Source: Methyloversatilis discipulorum (GTDB taxonomy: Bacteria > Pseudomonadota > Gammaproteobacteria > Burkholderiales > Rhodocyclaceae). From it: a stretch of 64,000 nt of DNA. Made by a program: the position numbers and the translations under genes. Position 1 is the stretch's first letter. Each line of letters begins with the position of its first letter. This document shows positions 15,437-24,152 of the stretch, piece after piece. The notes under the pieces are model-generated. The model saw nothing but the letters and a program-made list of their open reading frames with translations, searched no databases and was not told the origin of the DNA. Where the stretch lies: NCBI RefSeq assembly GCF_000385375.1, contig NZ_ARVV01000001.1, forward strand, positions 248,001 through 312,000, in the 5' to 3' direction.

Positions 15437-17440
15437 ATGCAGATCCATCGTTTTGTCGGCGGCGCCCTCGCGGCGGCCGCTTCCGTGTCCTTTTCCGTTC
15501 CGGTCTTCGCCCAGGCCATCCAGAACCTGCCGGCCATCGTTGTCACCGGCAATCCGCTGGGCAGCGACCTGTCCGACCTGGTCAGCCCGGTGTCGGTGAT
15601 GGACGACCACGACCTCACGCTGCGCGGTGCCAGCACGCTGGGCGAAACCGTCGGCAACCTGCCGGGCGTCAGTTCGACCTGGTTCGGCCCGAATTCCAGC
15701 CGGCCGGTCATCCGCGGCCTCGATGGCGACCGCGTGCGCATCCTCGGCAACGGTGGTGCCACCGTCGATGCGTCCTCGCTGTCCTTCGATCACGCGACCA
15801 CGGTGGATCCGCTGGTGATCGAGCGGGTCGAGGTGGTGCGTGGCCCGGCAGCGCTGATGTATGGCGGCAACGCGGTCGGCGGCGTCGTGAACGCGCTCGA
15901 CAACCGCATTCCGCAGTCGCCGATGAACGGCGCCAGCGGCCGCGTCGATGGCATCGTCGGCGGCGCCGACTCGACCCGCGCGCTGGCCGGCCGCGTCGAG
16001 TTCGGCAAGAACGGCCTCAACCTGCACGCCGACGGCTTCACCCGCTCGACGTCCGATCTGCGCATCCCCGACGGCCGGCTGCGCAATTCGGCCGCCGACA
16101 CCGAGGGCGGCGGCTTCGGCGCCTCCTTCGCCGGTGAGCGCGGCTACGTCGGCGCCTCCTACGGCGTATTCGATTCGACCTACGGCACGGTGGCCGAAGA
16201 GAACATTACGATAGACATGCGCAGCGAGCGCTGGGACCTCGCCGGCGAACTGCGCGAAATCGACGGCTTCATCACCGGCGTCAAGTTCCGCGCCGGCCAT
16301 ACCGACTACAAGCACGTCGAACTGGCCGACGGGTCGCCCGAAACGCGCTTCTTCAGCAAGGGCACCGACCTGCGGGTCGAGGCGGCCCATGCGCAGCTGG
16401 GCCCCTTCCGTGGCGTGGTCGGCGTGCAGCTCGACAGCAGCGAGTTCTCGGCGCTGGGCGACGAAGCCTTCGTGCCCTCGACCAACACCGATACGCGTGC
16501 GCTCTTCCTGTTCGAGGAAACCCGCGTCGGTGACCTCAAGCTCACCTTCGGCGGCCGCGTCGAGCGGGTCGAGGTGGGCAGCGACGGCGGCGGCCCGGAC
16601 GATGCGAACAATCCGGGTACGCCGCGCTTCGATCCGGCGCAGGAGCGGCGTTTCACTGCGCGCAGCGCCGCCTTCGGCGCGGTCTATCCGCTGAACGACA
16701 CCTTCTCGGTCGCCACCCAGCTGGCGCACACCGAGCGCGCGCCCACCTTCTACGAGCTGTTCGCCAACGGCCCGCACGCAGCGACTGGCAACTACGAGGT
16801 CGGCAACGCGGCGCTGGACAAGGAACAGTCGAACTCGATCGACGCCCAGTTGCGCGTCAAGCGCGGCGAGCACAGCGGCAGCATCGGCGTGTTCCACAGC
16901 CGCTTCCGCAATTTCATCGCGCTCGCCGATACCGGCATCCGGCGCGAGGAGGATGGCCTGATCGATCCGGCCGGCGAACTGCCCGAGTTCGCCTACCAGG
17001 CGGTGCCGGCAAAGTTCTACGGTCTGGAGGCGCAGGCCCATCTGCTGCTGTGCCGCTGCGCCGGCGAACTGCACCTCGACCTGCAGGCCGACATGGTGCG
17101 TGCCGCCAACCGCGACACCGGCGAGCCGCTGCCGCGCATTTCGCCGATGCGCGGCATGGCGGCGCTGAACTGGCACCGCGAGGCGCTGAATCTGCGGCTG
17201 GAAGTGCAGGGCGCCCGCCGGCAGGACCGGGTCGACGACCTCGGCACGCCGACTGCCGGCTACGCGCTGGTCAATGCCTTCGCCAGCTACGGTTTCCAAG
17301 CGGCCGGCGTGAACTGGGAAGCCTGGCTGCGCGGCAACAACCTGTTCGACACCGAGGCGCGCAACCATGTGTCCTTCCTGAAGGGCATCGCACCGATGCC
17401 GGGCCGCAGCATCATGGCCGGCCTGCGCGCCACCTTCTGA
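15437..17440 (+). CDS. TonB-dependent outer-membrane receptor, ZnuD-like (probable zinc uptake)
   Basis: 667 residues. Signal peptide about 1-26 (ends VPVFAQ), a TonB-box-like LPAIVVTG just after it, a plug domain with NSSRPVIRGLDGDRVRIL and IERVEVVRGPAALMYGGNAVGGVVN, and a 22-strand-type barrel ending in a C-terminal Phe (GLRATF). The plug wording and overall layout match the ZnuD/YncD group that imports zinc (or haem). Start chosen at 15437 because GGGGAG lies 6 bases upstream and the signal peptide begins there. The 97-base upstream gap holds a perfect 14-base palindrome (15386-15399). Confidence 0.85.
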   Translation: MQIHRFVGGALAAAASVSFSVPVFAQAIQNLPAIVVTGNPLGSDLSDLVSPVSVMDDHDLTLRGASTLGETVGNLPGVSSTWFGPNSSRPVIRGLDGDRVRILGNGGATVDASSLSFDHATTVDPLVIERVEVVRGPAALMYGGNAVGGVVNALDNRIPQSPMNGASGRVDGIVGGADSTRALAGRVEFGKNGLNLHADGFTRSTSDLRIPDGRLRNSAADTEGGGFGASFAGERGYVGASYGVFDSTYGTVAEENITIDMRSERWDLAGELREIDGFITGVKFRAGHTDYKHVELADGSPETRFFSKGTDLRVEAAHAQLGPFRGVVGVQLDSSEFSALGDEAFVPSTNTDTRALFLFEETRVGDLKLTFGGRVERVEVGSDGGGPDDANNPGTPRFDPAQERRFTARSAAFGAVYPLNDTFSVATQLAHTERAPTFYELFANGPHAATGNYEVGNAALDKEQSNSIDAQLRVKRGEHSGSIGVFHSRFRNFIALADTGIRREEDGLIDPAGELPEFAYQAVPAKFYGLEAQAHLLLCRCAGELHLDLQADMVRAANRDTGEPLPRISPMRGMAALNWHREALNLRLEVQGARRQDRVDDLGTPTAGYALVNAFASYGFQAAGVNWEAWLRGNNLFDTEARNHVSFLKGIAPMPGRSIMAGLRATF

Positions 17441-17459
17441 CCGTTGTCTTGTGCATGGC

Positions 17460-17481
17460 GGGCGCGGCGAATGCCGCGCCC
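17460..17481 (+). terminator. Hairpin after the TonB-dependent receptor
   Basis: GGGCGCGGC-GAAT-GCCGCGCCC, a perfect 9-bp stem with a 4-base loop, 20 bases after the receptor stop. No T-run follows, but strength and position make it a probable terminator. Confidence 0.55.
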
Positions 17482-17643
17482 GGCGCGCCTGGGCGCCGAT
17501 TCGTGCCCTTGCAGCACCTTGTCACGTCTTCTTACGCCTTCGGGGGTGCCGCCAGCCGCGGTTGAAAGGTAAAGTTACCGATCGTTGCAGTTGTGAATCG
17601 ATGCGCCGTTAATTACGGTTCGCGCCCCGATCCGGACCCATCC

Positions 17644-18852
17644 GTGGCTTTCTCCTTCTTCAAGAAAACACCTGCGCCGCAGGTCGAAACCCGCAAGCCG
17701 GTGCGACCGACCGCACCGGCGGCGGGGACGGCCACCGCGTCGCGCCCGCCCGACAGCATGCCGGCAAGCGATCCGCCGTCGTCTGCCGGCCTGATGTCGC
17801 TCGACTTCGTGTCGCGCGATCCGCTGGAGGGCGCCCGCCGCGCCGGCAAGGGCGAGTTGCAGGTGCAGGACGTGTCCAGCGGGCTGCACCCGGTGGTCGA
17901 GGAAGCGGCCATGCTGTTCGCCAATGGTGACGACGAGGCCGCGCTGTCCACGCTGGAACGCGCCACCTTCGGCGACCTCGGCAGTTCGACCGAACAGGTG
18001 TGGGCCATGCTTTTCGACCTCTGTCACGCGCTTGGTCGTGTTGACGCCTTCGAGGCGCACGCGCTGGCCTACGCCGAGCGCTTCGAACGTTCGGCGCCGG
18101 CCTGGCCGGCGTCCCCGTCTCGCGGCGCGACCTCGGGTCCGCCCACACTGACGCTGGCGGGCAAGCTGACCGCGGCCAGCCGCGCCTCCATCGACCAGAT
18201 CGACCGCCTGTGTTCAAAGGCGCATGTGGTGCGGGTGGATGTCGCCCGTCTGCACGACGTGGACGAGGACGGCGCGCGCATGCTTCTCGACGTGCTGGTT
18301 GCGCTGCGCCGCTGCGGCCACGGTGTGGCCATGCTCAGCGCCACCGTGCTGCGCGACCTGCTGGCGCCGCGCATCGTGCCGGGCAAGGCCGAAGGGCCGG
18401 CGCAGTGGCTGCTCTACCTGGAAGCGCTGCAGCAACTGGGCGACGAAGCCAACTTCGAGGAATTCGCGATCCAGTACGCGGTCACTTTCGAACTGTCGCC
18501 GCCGTCCTGGGACGCCCGCTGGGTGTCGTCGGTGCTCGCGCCTGTCGCGGCCGAACCGGCGCCGGTCGAGAAGAATGCGCGCATCGCGCTGCGCGGCGAG
18601 ATCGTCGGTGCCCGTCAGGATGCCTTTGCCGTGCTGCAGGCGGCTGACCTGCCGCAGGGGGTCATGAAGGTCGATTGTTCCGAGCTCTGCCGGATGGACT
18701 TCATCAGCGCCGGCCTGCTGTTCAATGTGATCACTGCGGTGCAGGCGACCGGCCGCCAGCCCCGTCTGGTCGATGTGCGGCCGATGGTGGCGGCGCTGCT
18801 GCTGCTGATCGGTGTCGCCGCCGTGGCGGAAATCCAGCAACGCCGCTTCTAG
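17644..18852 (+). CDS. STAS-domain protein of unknown function
   Basis: 402 residues from GTG 17644 (start reads AFSFFKKTP). After an Ala/Pro-rich linker (about 10-50) there are two STAS-like beta-alpha segments, roughly residues 160-230 (PTLTLAGKLTAASRASIDQI to GVAMLS) and 310-395 (ARIALRGEIVG to RQPRLVDV), separated by a TPR-like helical region (LYLEALQQLGDEANFEEFAIQYAVTFE). It also contains a similar repeat at 90-150. No transmembrane or kinase domain is visible. Its place directly in front of hslV is common in betaproteobacteria, but no function is known. An in-frame ATG at 17593 would add 17 residues that look non-coding. Confidence 0.75.
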   Translation: MAFSFFKKTPAPQVETRKPVRPTAPAAGTATASRPPDSMPASDPPSSAGLMSLDFVSRDPLEGARRAGKGELQVQDVSSGLHPVVEEAAMLFANGDDEAALSTLERATFGDLGSSTEQVWAMLFDLCHALGRVDAFEAHALAYAERFERSAPAWPASPSRGATSGPPTLTLAGKLTAASRASIDQIDRLCSKAHVVRVDVARLHDVDEDGARMLLDVLVALRRCGHGVAMLSATVLRDLLAPRIVPGKAEGPAQWLLYLEALQQLGDEANFEEFAIQYAVTFELSPPSWDARWVSSVLAPVAAEPAPVEKNARIALRGEIVGARQDAFAVLQAADLPQGVMKVDCSELCRMDFISAGLLFNVITAVQATGRQPRLVDVRPMVAALLLLIGVAAVAEIQQRRF

Positions 18853-18919
18853 CGCCACCTGCGCCCCGCTGCGCATGGTTTAAAGTGCGCAGCCTCCGCG
18901 GCATTTTTCGGGAATTGCG

Positions 18920-19459
18920 ATGGAACAGTATCACGGCACCACCATACTTTCGGTGCGTCGCCCGGGTCAGGTCGCCCTCGGTGGCGACGGTCAGGTGACG
19001 CTCGGTAACATCGTCGTCAAGGCCACCGCGCGCAAGGTACGGCGGCTTTATCAGGGGCGCATCCTGGCCGGTTTCGCCGGCGGTACAGCCGACGCCTTCA
19101 CGCTGTTCGAGCGCTTCGAATCCAAGCTGGAGAAGCATCAGGGCAATCTGCTGCGCAGCGCGGTCGAACTGGCCAAGGACTGGCGTACCGACCGCATGCT
19201 GCGCCGGCTGGAGGCGATGCTGGCGGTGGCTGACCGCGAGTCTTCGCTGATCATCACCGGCAACGGCGACGTGCTCGAACCCGAGGGCGGCATCGTCGCC
19301 ATCGGCTCCGGCGGCGCCTACGCCCAGTCGGCGGCCCGTGCGCTGGTCGAGAATACCGAGCTGTCGGCGCGCGACGTGGTGTCGAAGTCGCTCGGCATCG
19401 CCGGTGACCTGTGCATCTACACCAACCAGAGTCACACCATAGAGAGCATCGAGTGGTGA
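18920..19459 (+). CDS. hslV: HslV (ClpQ) proteasome-like peptidase subunit
   Basis: 179 residues. The catalytic threonine is Thr7 in [10 protein letters not shown], exposed after removal of a short MEQYHG propeptide; [22 protein letters not shown] and [11 protein letters not shown] are conserved beta-type proteasome blocks. Two hexamers of HslV are capped by HslU to form the ATP-dependent HslVU protease. Adjacent to hslU. I looked for a heat-shock (sigma-32) promoter in the 67-base upstream gap and did not find a convincing one. Confidence 0.97.
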   Translation: MEQYHGTTILSVRRPGQVALGGDGQVTLGNIVVKATARKVRRLYQGRILAGFAGGTADAFTLFERFESKLEKHQGNLLRSAVELAKDWRTDRMLRRLEAMLAVADRESSLIITGNGDVLEPEGGIVAIGSGGAYAQSAARALVENTELSARDVVSKSLGIAGDLCIYTNQSHTIESIEW

Positions 19460-19485
19460 GCGCCGTGACCCCTGCGGATCAAGTC

Positions 19486-20808
19486 ATGACCCCTTCCGAA
19501 ATCGTGTCCGAACTGGACAAGCACATCGTCGGCCAGACGCGCGCCAAGCGCTCGGTGGCCGTCGCGCTGCGCAACCGCTGGCGCCGCGCCCAGGTGGCCG
19601 AGCCGCTGCGCAGCGAAATCACGCCGAAGAACATCCTGATGATCGGTCCGACCGGCGTCGGCAAGACCGAGATCGCGCGCCGGCTGGCGCGGCTGGCCAA
19701 CGCGCCCTTCATCAAGATCGAGGCGACCAAGTTCACCGAAGTGGGCTATGTTGGCCGGGATGTCGACACCATCATCCGCGATCTGGTCGAGATCGCCATC
19801 AAGGACCTGCGCGAGCGCGCGATGAAGGCGGTGCGCACGCGCGCCGAGGACGCCGCCGAGGACCGCATTCTCGACGTGCTGCTGCCACCGGCGCGGCCGG
19901 TCGGCTTTGGCGTCGATGCACCGGCCGCCGACGAGAGCGGCACGCGGCAGAAATTCCGCAAGAAGCTGCGCGAGGGCGAACTGGACGACAAGGAGATCGA
20001 CATCGAGGTGGCGGTGGCGCCGGCCGCGATGGAAATCCTGACGCCGCCCGGCATGGAAGAACTGACCGGCCAGCTGCAGTCGATGTTCCAGAACATCGGC
20101 GCGCAACGCCGGCGCAGCCGCAAGATGCCGATCCGCGAGGCGCTGCGCGTACTGACCGACGAAGAGGCGGCGCGCCTGATCAACGAGGACGAAGTGAAGC
20201 AGCAGGCGCTGGTCGCGGTCGAGCAGAACGGCATCGTGTTCCTCGACGAGATCGACAAGGTGGCTTCGCGTTCGGACCACGGCGGCGCCGATGTTTCGCG
20301 CCAGGGCGTGCAACGCGACCTGCTGCCGCTGGTCGAAGGCACGACGATCACGACCAAGTACGGCATGGTGAAGACCGACCACATCCTGTTCATCGCCAGC
20401 GGCGCCTTCCACCTGTCGCGGCCGAGCGACCTGATTCCCGAGCTGCAGGGCCGTTTTCCGATCCGCGTGGAGCTGGAGTCGCTGTCGGTCGATGACTTCG
20501 AACGCATCCTCACCGCCACCGATGCCTGTCTTACCCGCCAGTACGCGGCGCTGCTGGAAACCGACGGCGTGACGCTGGATTTCGCGCCGGACGGCATCCG
20601 CCGGCTGGCCGAAGTGGCGTGGTCGGTCAACGAACGCACCGAGAACATCGGCGCGCGGCGGCTGCACACGGTGATGGAAAAGCTGCTGGAGGAGGTGTCC
20701 TTCGACGCTGGCCAGCACGCCCGCTCGCTCACCATAGACGCTGCCTACGTGGACGCCCGGCTGGGCGAACTTGCACAGAGCGAGGATCTCGCGCGCTACG
20801 TGCTCTGA
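19486..20808 (+). CDS. hslU: HslU (ClpY) AAA+ unfoldase
   Basis: 440 residues. Start [34 protein letters not shown] is the conserved N-terminus; Walker A GPTGVGKT at 54-61; Walker [10 protein letters not shown]; the I-domain lies about 110-240; [25 protein letters not shown] and [18 protein letters not shown] complete the AAA+ module. It unfolds substrates for HslV. An alternative GTG start at 19456 overlaps the hslV stop (GTGA) and would add 10 residues; the ATG matches known HslU N-termini better. Confidence 0.97.
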   Translation: MTPSEIVSELDKHIVGQTRAKRSVAVALRNRWRRAQVAEPLRSEITPKNILMIGPTGVGKTEIARRLARLANAPFIKIEATKFTEVGYVGRDVDTIIRDLVEIAIKDLRERAMKAVRTRAEDAAEDRILDVLLPPARPVGFGVDAPAADESGTRQKFRKKLREGELDDKEIDIEVAVAPAAMEILTPPGMEELTGQLQSMFQNIGAQRRRSRKMPIREALRVLTDEEAARLINEDEVKQQALVAVEQNGIVFLDEIDKVASRSDHGGADVSRQGVQRDLLPLVEGTTITTKYGMVKTDHILFIASGAFHLSRPSDLIPELQGRFPIRVELESLSVDDFERILTATDACLTRQYAALLETDGVTLDFAPDGIRRLAEVAWSVNERTENIGARRLHTVMEKLLEEVSFDAGQHARSLTIDAAYVDARLGELAQSEDLARYVL

Positions 20809-20844
20809 CGCGCCGGCTGTCCCAACAACGAGAACGAGTCCCCG

Positions 20845-21324
20845 ATGACCCCGATTGCCCGTACGCGCATCTACTTCCTGCTGTCCTACTTCTGTTTCGG
20901 CCTGCTCGCCTTCGCGCTGTGGCTGCAGCACGTCGAGCGTCTGGCGCCCTGCCCGCTGTGCATCCTGCAGCGCTACGCCTTCTTCGGCGCCGGCGTGTTC
21001 TTCCTGCTGAGCGGCCTGTTCGGCGGGGCGCTGGCGCGCAGCGGACTGTGGGTGTCGGCGCTGATCGCCGCCGCTGGCGCGGCGGTGGCCGGGCGTCACG
21101 TCTATGTGCTGTACAACCCGTCGGTCAGCTGCGGCCTCGATCCGGTCGAGGATTTCGTCAACAGCCTGCCGCCGGCGCAGTGGTTCCCGCAGGCCTTCTT
21201 CGCCGACGGCGCATGTGGCGCCAAGCTGCCGCCGATATTCGGCCTCGACATTCCGGAGTGGTCGCTGCTGTGGCTGTGCGTGCTCGCCGTCGTTGCTGTA
21301 CTGCTCTCGTTGCGCCGCGGCTGA
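20845..21324 (+). CDS. dsbB: Disulfide bond formation protein DsbB
   Basis: 159 residues with four transmembrane helices (about 9-29, 42-62, 67-88, 140-156). The first periplasmic loop carries Cys36-Pro-Leu-Cys39 and the second Cys96 and Cys124, the two redox pairs that reoxidise DsbA and pass electrons to quinone. It is an inner-membrane protein. The type II NADH dehydrogenase that follows also feeds the quinone pool, although the 125-base gap argues for separate control. Confidence 0.93.
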   Translation: MTPIARTRIYFLLSYFCFGLLAFALWLQHVERLAPCPLCILQRYAFFGAGVFFLLSGLFGGALARSGLWVSALIAAAGAAVAGRHVYVLYNPSVSCGLDPVEDFVNSLPPAQWFPQAFFADGACGAKLPPIFGLDIPEWSLLWLCVLAVVAVLLSLRRG

Positions 21325-21365
21325 ACACACTGGGCGGTCGACTGTTCCGCCGCCATGACACCCGG

Positions 21366-21433
21366 AGCCCTGCCCTGCACAAGCGGCGGGGGCTGTAGCA
21401 GAATGCGCCGTCCGCTCCCGTGCAGGGCGGGCT
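21366..21433 (+). promoter_or_regulatory. Strong stem in the ndh leader, close to the ribosome-binding site
   Basis: GCCCTGCAC (21372-21380) pairs exactly with GTGCAGGGC (21420-21428), extendable by a G-U and two G-C pairs on the outer side. Inside the loop AGCGG (21382-21386) can pair with CCGCT (21412-21416). The structure ends 7 bases before the GAGGAG ribosome-binding site of ndh. It could be the dsbB terminator or a cis-regulatory leader. Confidence 0.35.
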
Positions 21434-21449
21434 TCGCTCCGAGGAGATC

Positions 21450-22772
21450 ATGAATAATTCCAAGAAACCCGTCATCGTGGTGGTCGGCGGCGGCGCCGGC
21501 GGCCTCGAACTGGTCACCCAGCTCGGCGACCGCTATGGCGCCAAAGGGCAGGCCGACATCGTGCTGGTCGATGCTTCGCCCATCCACATCTGGAAACCGC
21601 ATCTGCACGAAGTCGCCGCCGGGCGCATGGATATGCACATGCACCGTCTGGAGTACGTCGCGCAGGCGCGCTGGCACAACTTCGAGTTCCAGATGGGCCG
21701 CATGACGGCCATCGATCGCAGCCGCAAGACCATCCACATCGAGGCGGTGGCCGACTTCGACGGCGAACCGATGCTGCCCGAGCGCGAGCTGCATTACGAC
21801 TATCTGGTGATCGCCATCGGCAGCACGGTGAACACCTTCGGCATTCCCGGCGCCGACGAACACACGATGGCGCTCGATACCACGCACGACGCCGAGCGCT
21901 TCCGGCAGAAGCTGGTCGCCGCCTGCATGCGCGCGGACGCGCGTGCCGAGCGCGGTGAACCGCACGAAGTGTCGATCGCCATCATCGGCGCCGGTGCGAC
22001 TGGCGTCGAACTGTCGGCCGAGTTGCGCCACACCAGCAAGGTGCTGCGCGCGTTCGGCGTGCACAGCATGGACCCGCGCCAGGACGTGCGCATCACGCTG
22101 ATCGAGGCGGCCGACCGCGTGCTGCCGGCTTTGCCGGCGCGCATTTCGGCGTCGGCCGAAGAACTGCTGCGCGGCATGGGCATCGACGTGCTGAAGTCGG
22201 AGCGCGTCAGCGAGGTGCGCCATGACGGACTGGCCACTGCCAGCGGCCATTTCATCCGCGGCGACCTGATGGTGTGGGCGGCCGGCATCAAGGCGCCCAA
22301 CATGCTGTCCGGCTTCGGCGGGCTGGAGTCGAACCGCATCAACCAGCTGGTGGTGGATGATCACCTGGTCACCACGCACGATCCGGACATCTACGCCTTC
22401 GGCGACTGCGCGGCCTGTCAGTGGCTGGGCGGTGAGGGCACGATTCCGCCGCGCGCCCAGGCGGCGCACCAGCAGGCCAGCTATCTGGTGAAGATTTTCG
22501 CCATGCGGCTCGAAGGCAAGGGCGACCCCGGCCCCTTCCGCTACAAGGATTTCGGCTCGCTGGTGTCGCTCGGCAAGAGCGGCGCAACCGGCAACCTGAT
22601 GGGTGGTGTGGTCGGCGGTAGCATGTTCATCGAAGGTCTGGTCGCGCGCATGATGTACCGCTCGCTGTACCAGATGCACCAGATTGCACTGCACGGCTGG
22701 ATCAAGAGCTCGCTCGACGCGGTGGCCCGCTTCATCAAGCAGAGCACCGAGCCGCACGTGAAGCTGCACTAG
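21450..22772 (+). CDS. ndh: Type II NADH:quinone oxidoreductase
   Basis: 440 residues. Two dinucleotide-binding motifs: VVVGGGAGGLE near 11-20 (FAD) and IAIIGAGATGVELSAEL in the middle (NADH). YDYLVIAIGS, VWAAGIKAPN and DIYAFGDCAAC are further flavoprotein disulfide-reductase-type blocks. The C-terminal region (about 385-440) is amphipathic and would hold the protein on the inner face of the membrane. It oxidises NADH without pumping protons. ATG 21450 follows GAGGAG with 3-base spacing. Confidence 0.93.
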   Translation: MNNSKKPVIVVVGGGAGGLELVTQLGDRYGAKGQADIVLVDASPIHIWKPHLHEVAAGRMDMHMHRLEYVAQARWHNFEFQMGRMTAIDRSRKTIHIEAVADFDGEPMLPERELHYDYLVIAIGSTVNTFGIPGADEHTMALDTTHDAERFRQKLVAACMRADARAERGEPHEVSIAIIGAGATGVELSAELRHTSKVLRAFGVHSMDPRQDVRITLIEAADRVLPALPARISASAEELLRGMGIDVLKSERVSEVRHDGLATASGHFIRGDLMVWAAGIKAPNMLSGFGGLESNRINQLVVDDHLVTTHDPDIYAFGDCAACQWLGGEGTIPPRAQAAHQQASYLVKIFAMRLEGKGDPGPFRYKDFGSLVSLGKSGATGNLMGGVVGGSMFIEGLVARMMYRSLYQMHQIALHGWIKSSLDAVARFIKQSTEPHVKLH

Positions 22773-22780
22773 CCTTTTTA

Positions 22781-22821
22781 GGGGCTAGGGGCTAGGGGCT
22801 AGGGGCTAGGGGCTAGGGGCT
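22781..22821. repeat. Tandem heptad array, GGGGCTA unit, 5 full copies plus 6 bases
   Basis: Five perfect head-to-tail copies of a 7-base unit followed by a 6-base partial. Runs of four Gs separated by CTA make a textbook intramolecular G-quadruplex pattern on the plus strand. The array fills the gap between ndh (+) and the moeB-type gene (-) and supplies the last codons and the TAG stop of the latter (stop at 22813-22815). A related, degenerate array lies at 49669-49764. Confidence 0.9.
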
Positions 22822-23571
22822 CCGGCCCTCGCCGCAGATGGCGCAACCGGGATCGCGCGGCAGCGTGATGCTGCGCCACTCCATGCCGAGTGAGTCGAGC
22901 AGCAGCAGACGGCCGGCAAGCGTGCGGCCGGTCTGCGCCAGTATCTTCAGCGCCTCGGCCGCCTGCACGGTGCCGATGATGCCGGTCAGCGGCGCGAACA
23001 CGCCCATCACCGCGCAGCGCACCTCCTCGACCTCGCCGCCCTCCGGGAACAGGCAGTGGTAGCAGGGCGCGTCCGGCTCACGGCTGTCGAATACCGACAC
23101 CTGGCCGTCGAAGCGGATGGCCGCGCCCGATACCAGCGGCGTGCGGGTGGCCACGCAGGCGCGGTTGATCGCGTGGCGGGTGGCGAAGTTGTCGCTGCAA
23201 TCGAGCACGACGTCGGCGGCGGCAACCTGTTCCAGCAGTTCGTCGCCGGCCAGACGCTTCTTCAGCGCGATCACCTCGGTGCCCGGATTGATGTCGTGCA
23301 GCGTTTCGCGCGCCGATTCGACCTTGGCGCGGCCGACCGAGTGTTCGCGATGCAGGATCTGCCGCTGCAGATTGGTCAGGTCGACGTCGTCGTCGTCGGC
23401 GATCACCAGCGTGCCGACACCGGCCGCCGCGAGGTAGAGCGCCGACGGGCAGCCGAGGCCGCCGGCGCCGACGATGAGGGCGCGCGAGGCGAGCAGCCTG
23501 TCCTGTCCCTCGATGCCTATCGGATCGAGCAGGATGTGGCGGCTGTAGCGCAGCAGTTGCTGGTCATTCAT
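22813..23571 (-). CDS. moeB: MoeB/ThiF-type E1-like adenylyltransferase
   Basis: 252 residues. RYSRHILLDPIGIEGQDRL at the N-terminus, the nucleotide site GAGGLGCPSALYLAAAGVG, the DLTNLQRQILH helix, a zinc-binding pair CYHC and a second CAIC near the C-terminus are the HesA/MoeB/ThiF hallmarks. It activates the C-terminal Gly-Gly of a sulfur carrier (MoaD or ThiS) by adenylylation. No carrier gene is adjacent, so the MoeB/ThiF choice is a guess. The last residues (SP) and stop come from the heptad repeat array. Confidence 0.88.
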   Translation of the reverse strand: MNDQQLLRYSRHILLDPIGIEGQDRLLASRALIVGAGGLGCPSALYLAAAGVGTLVIADDDDVDLTNLQRQILHREHSVGRAKVESARETLHDINPGTEVIALKKRLAGDELLEQVAAADVVLDCSDNFATRHAINRACVATRTPLVSGAAIRFDGQVSVFDSREPDAPCYHCLFPEGGEVEEVRCAVMGVFAPLTGIIGTVQAAEALKILAQTGRTLAGRLLLLDSLGMEWRSITLPRDPGCAICGEGRSP

Positions 23572-23625
23572 AGAGAAGTGACCGCCGGCGGATGCGGCGG
23601 CGTGTAGCGGTGGGGAAGTGGGCGG

Positions 23626-24087
23626 TCAGCGGTATTCGCGCAGTTCGCTCGGCGTGTCGTCGTGATCGCCGTGCGGGTGGTGCTGCCAGGCCTTGACGTA
23701 GATTTCGTTCGACTTCTTGATCAGTCGCTCCGGCTGCTTCAGGTTGCGCAGCTGGGTGTCCTCGCAGAAATAGAGCATGGTGCGGATCAGTCGCATCTTC
23801 AGCGAACCGTCGAGCACGAAGCCGTGTGCGCGCAGTGCCCGCTCTATGCTGCGGAAGCTGTGGTCAGTGAGGCTGTACTCGATGGCGACCACGCGATCGC
23901 CCTGCGCGGTCACCGAAATGCCGCCGACCGCGGCGAGCAGCGCGAGCGCTTCATCGACGCGGCGCGGACAGCGGCGACAGAAGCGCAGTTCGCGGTGCTT
24001 CATCAGACCCGCCTGGGGGCCGTATCCGGGCTTGCGCGGCGCGCGGTGTTCGCGGCCGAAACGACGCTGGCTGGCATGTGCGACCAT
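23626..24087 (-). CDS. Small protein with an HMA-like (metal-associated) fold and His-rich tail
   Basis: 153 residues. After a basic N-terminal extension, residues about 31-95 follow the heavy-metal-associated pattern: a beta strand leading to FCRRC (C-x-x-C), a helix VDEALALLAAVGG, strands ISVTAQ and VVAIEYS, a helix SIERALRAHG and a final FVLD strand. The tail contains HHPHGDHDD. This suggests metal binding, but the family is not one I can name. AGGAG lies 7 bases upstream of the ATG. It sits between ctpA and moeB on the same strand. Confidence 0.6.
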   Translation of the reverse strand: MVAHASQRRFGREHRAPRKPGYGPQAGLMKHRELRFCRRCPRRVDEALALLAAVGGISVTAQGDRVVAIEYSLTDHSFRSIERALRAHGFVLDGSLKMRLIRTMLYFCEDTQLRNLKQPERLIKKSNEIYVKAWQHHPHGDHDDTPSELREYR

Positions 24088-24152
24088 GATTCAGCTCCTG
24101 CATCCGGCGGCGATCCGGAGATCGCCGCACGGCCCACCGCGGACGGCGAGCC

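Noticed and set aside
18853..18919. Heat-shock promoter for hslVU
   Set aside because: No convincing sigma-32 -35/-10 pair is present in the 67-base gap.
22781..22821. Tandem repeat considered as a CRISPR array
   Set aside because: Units are 7 bases with no spacers and no cas genes are present.
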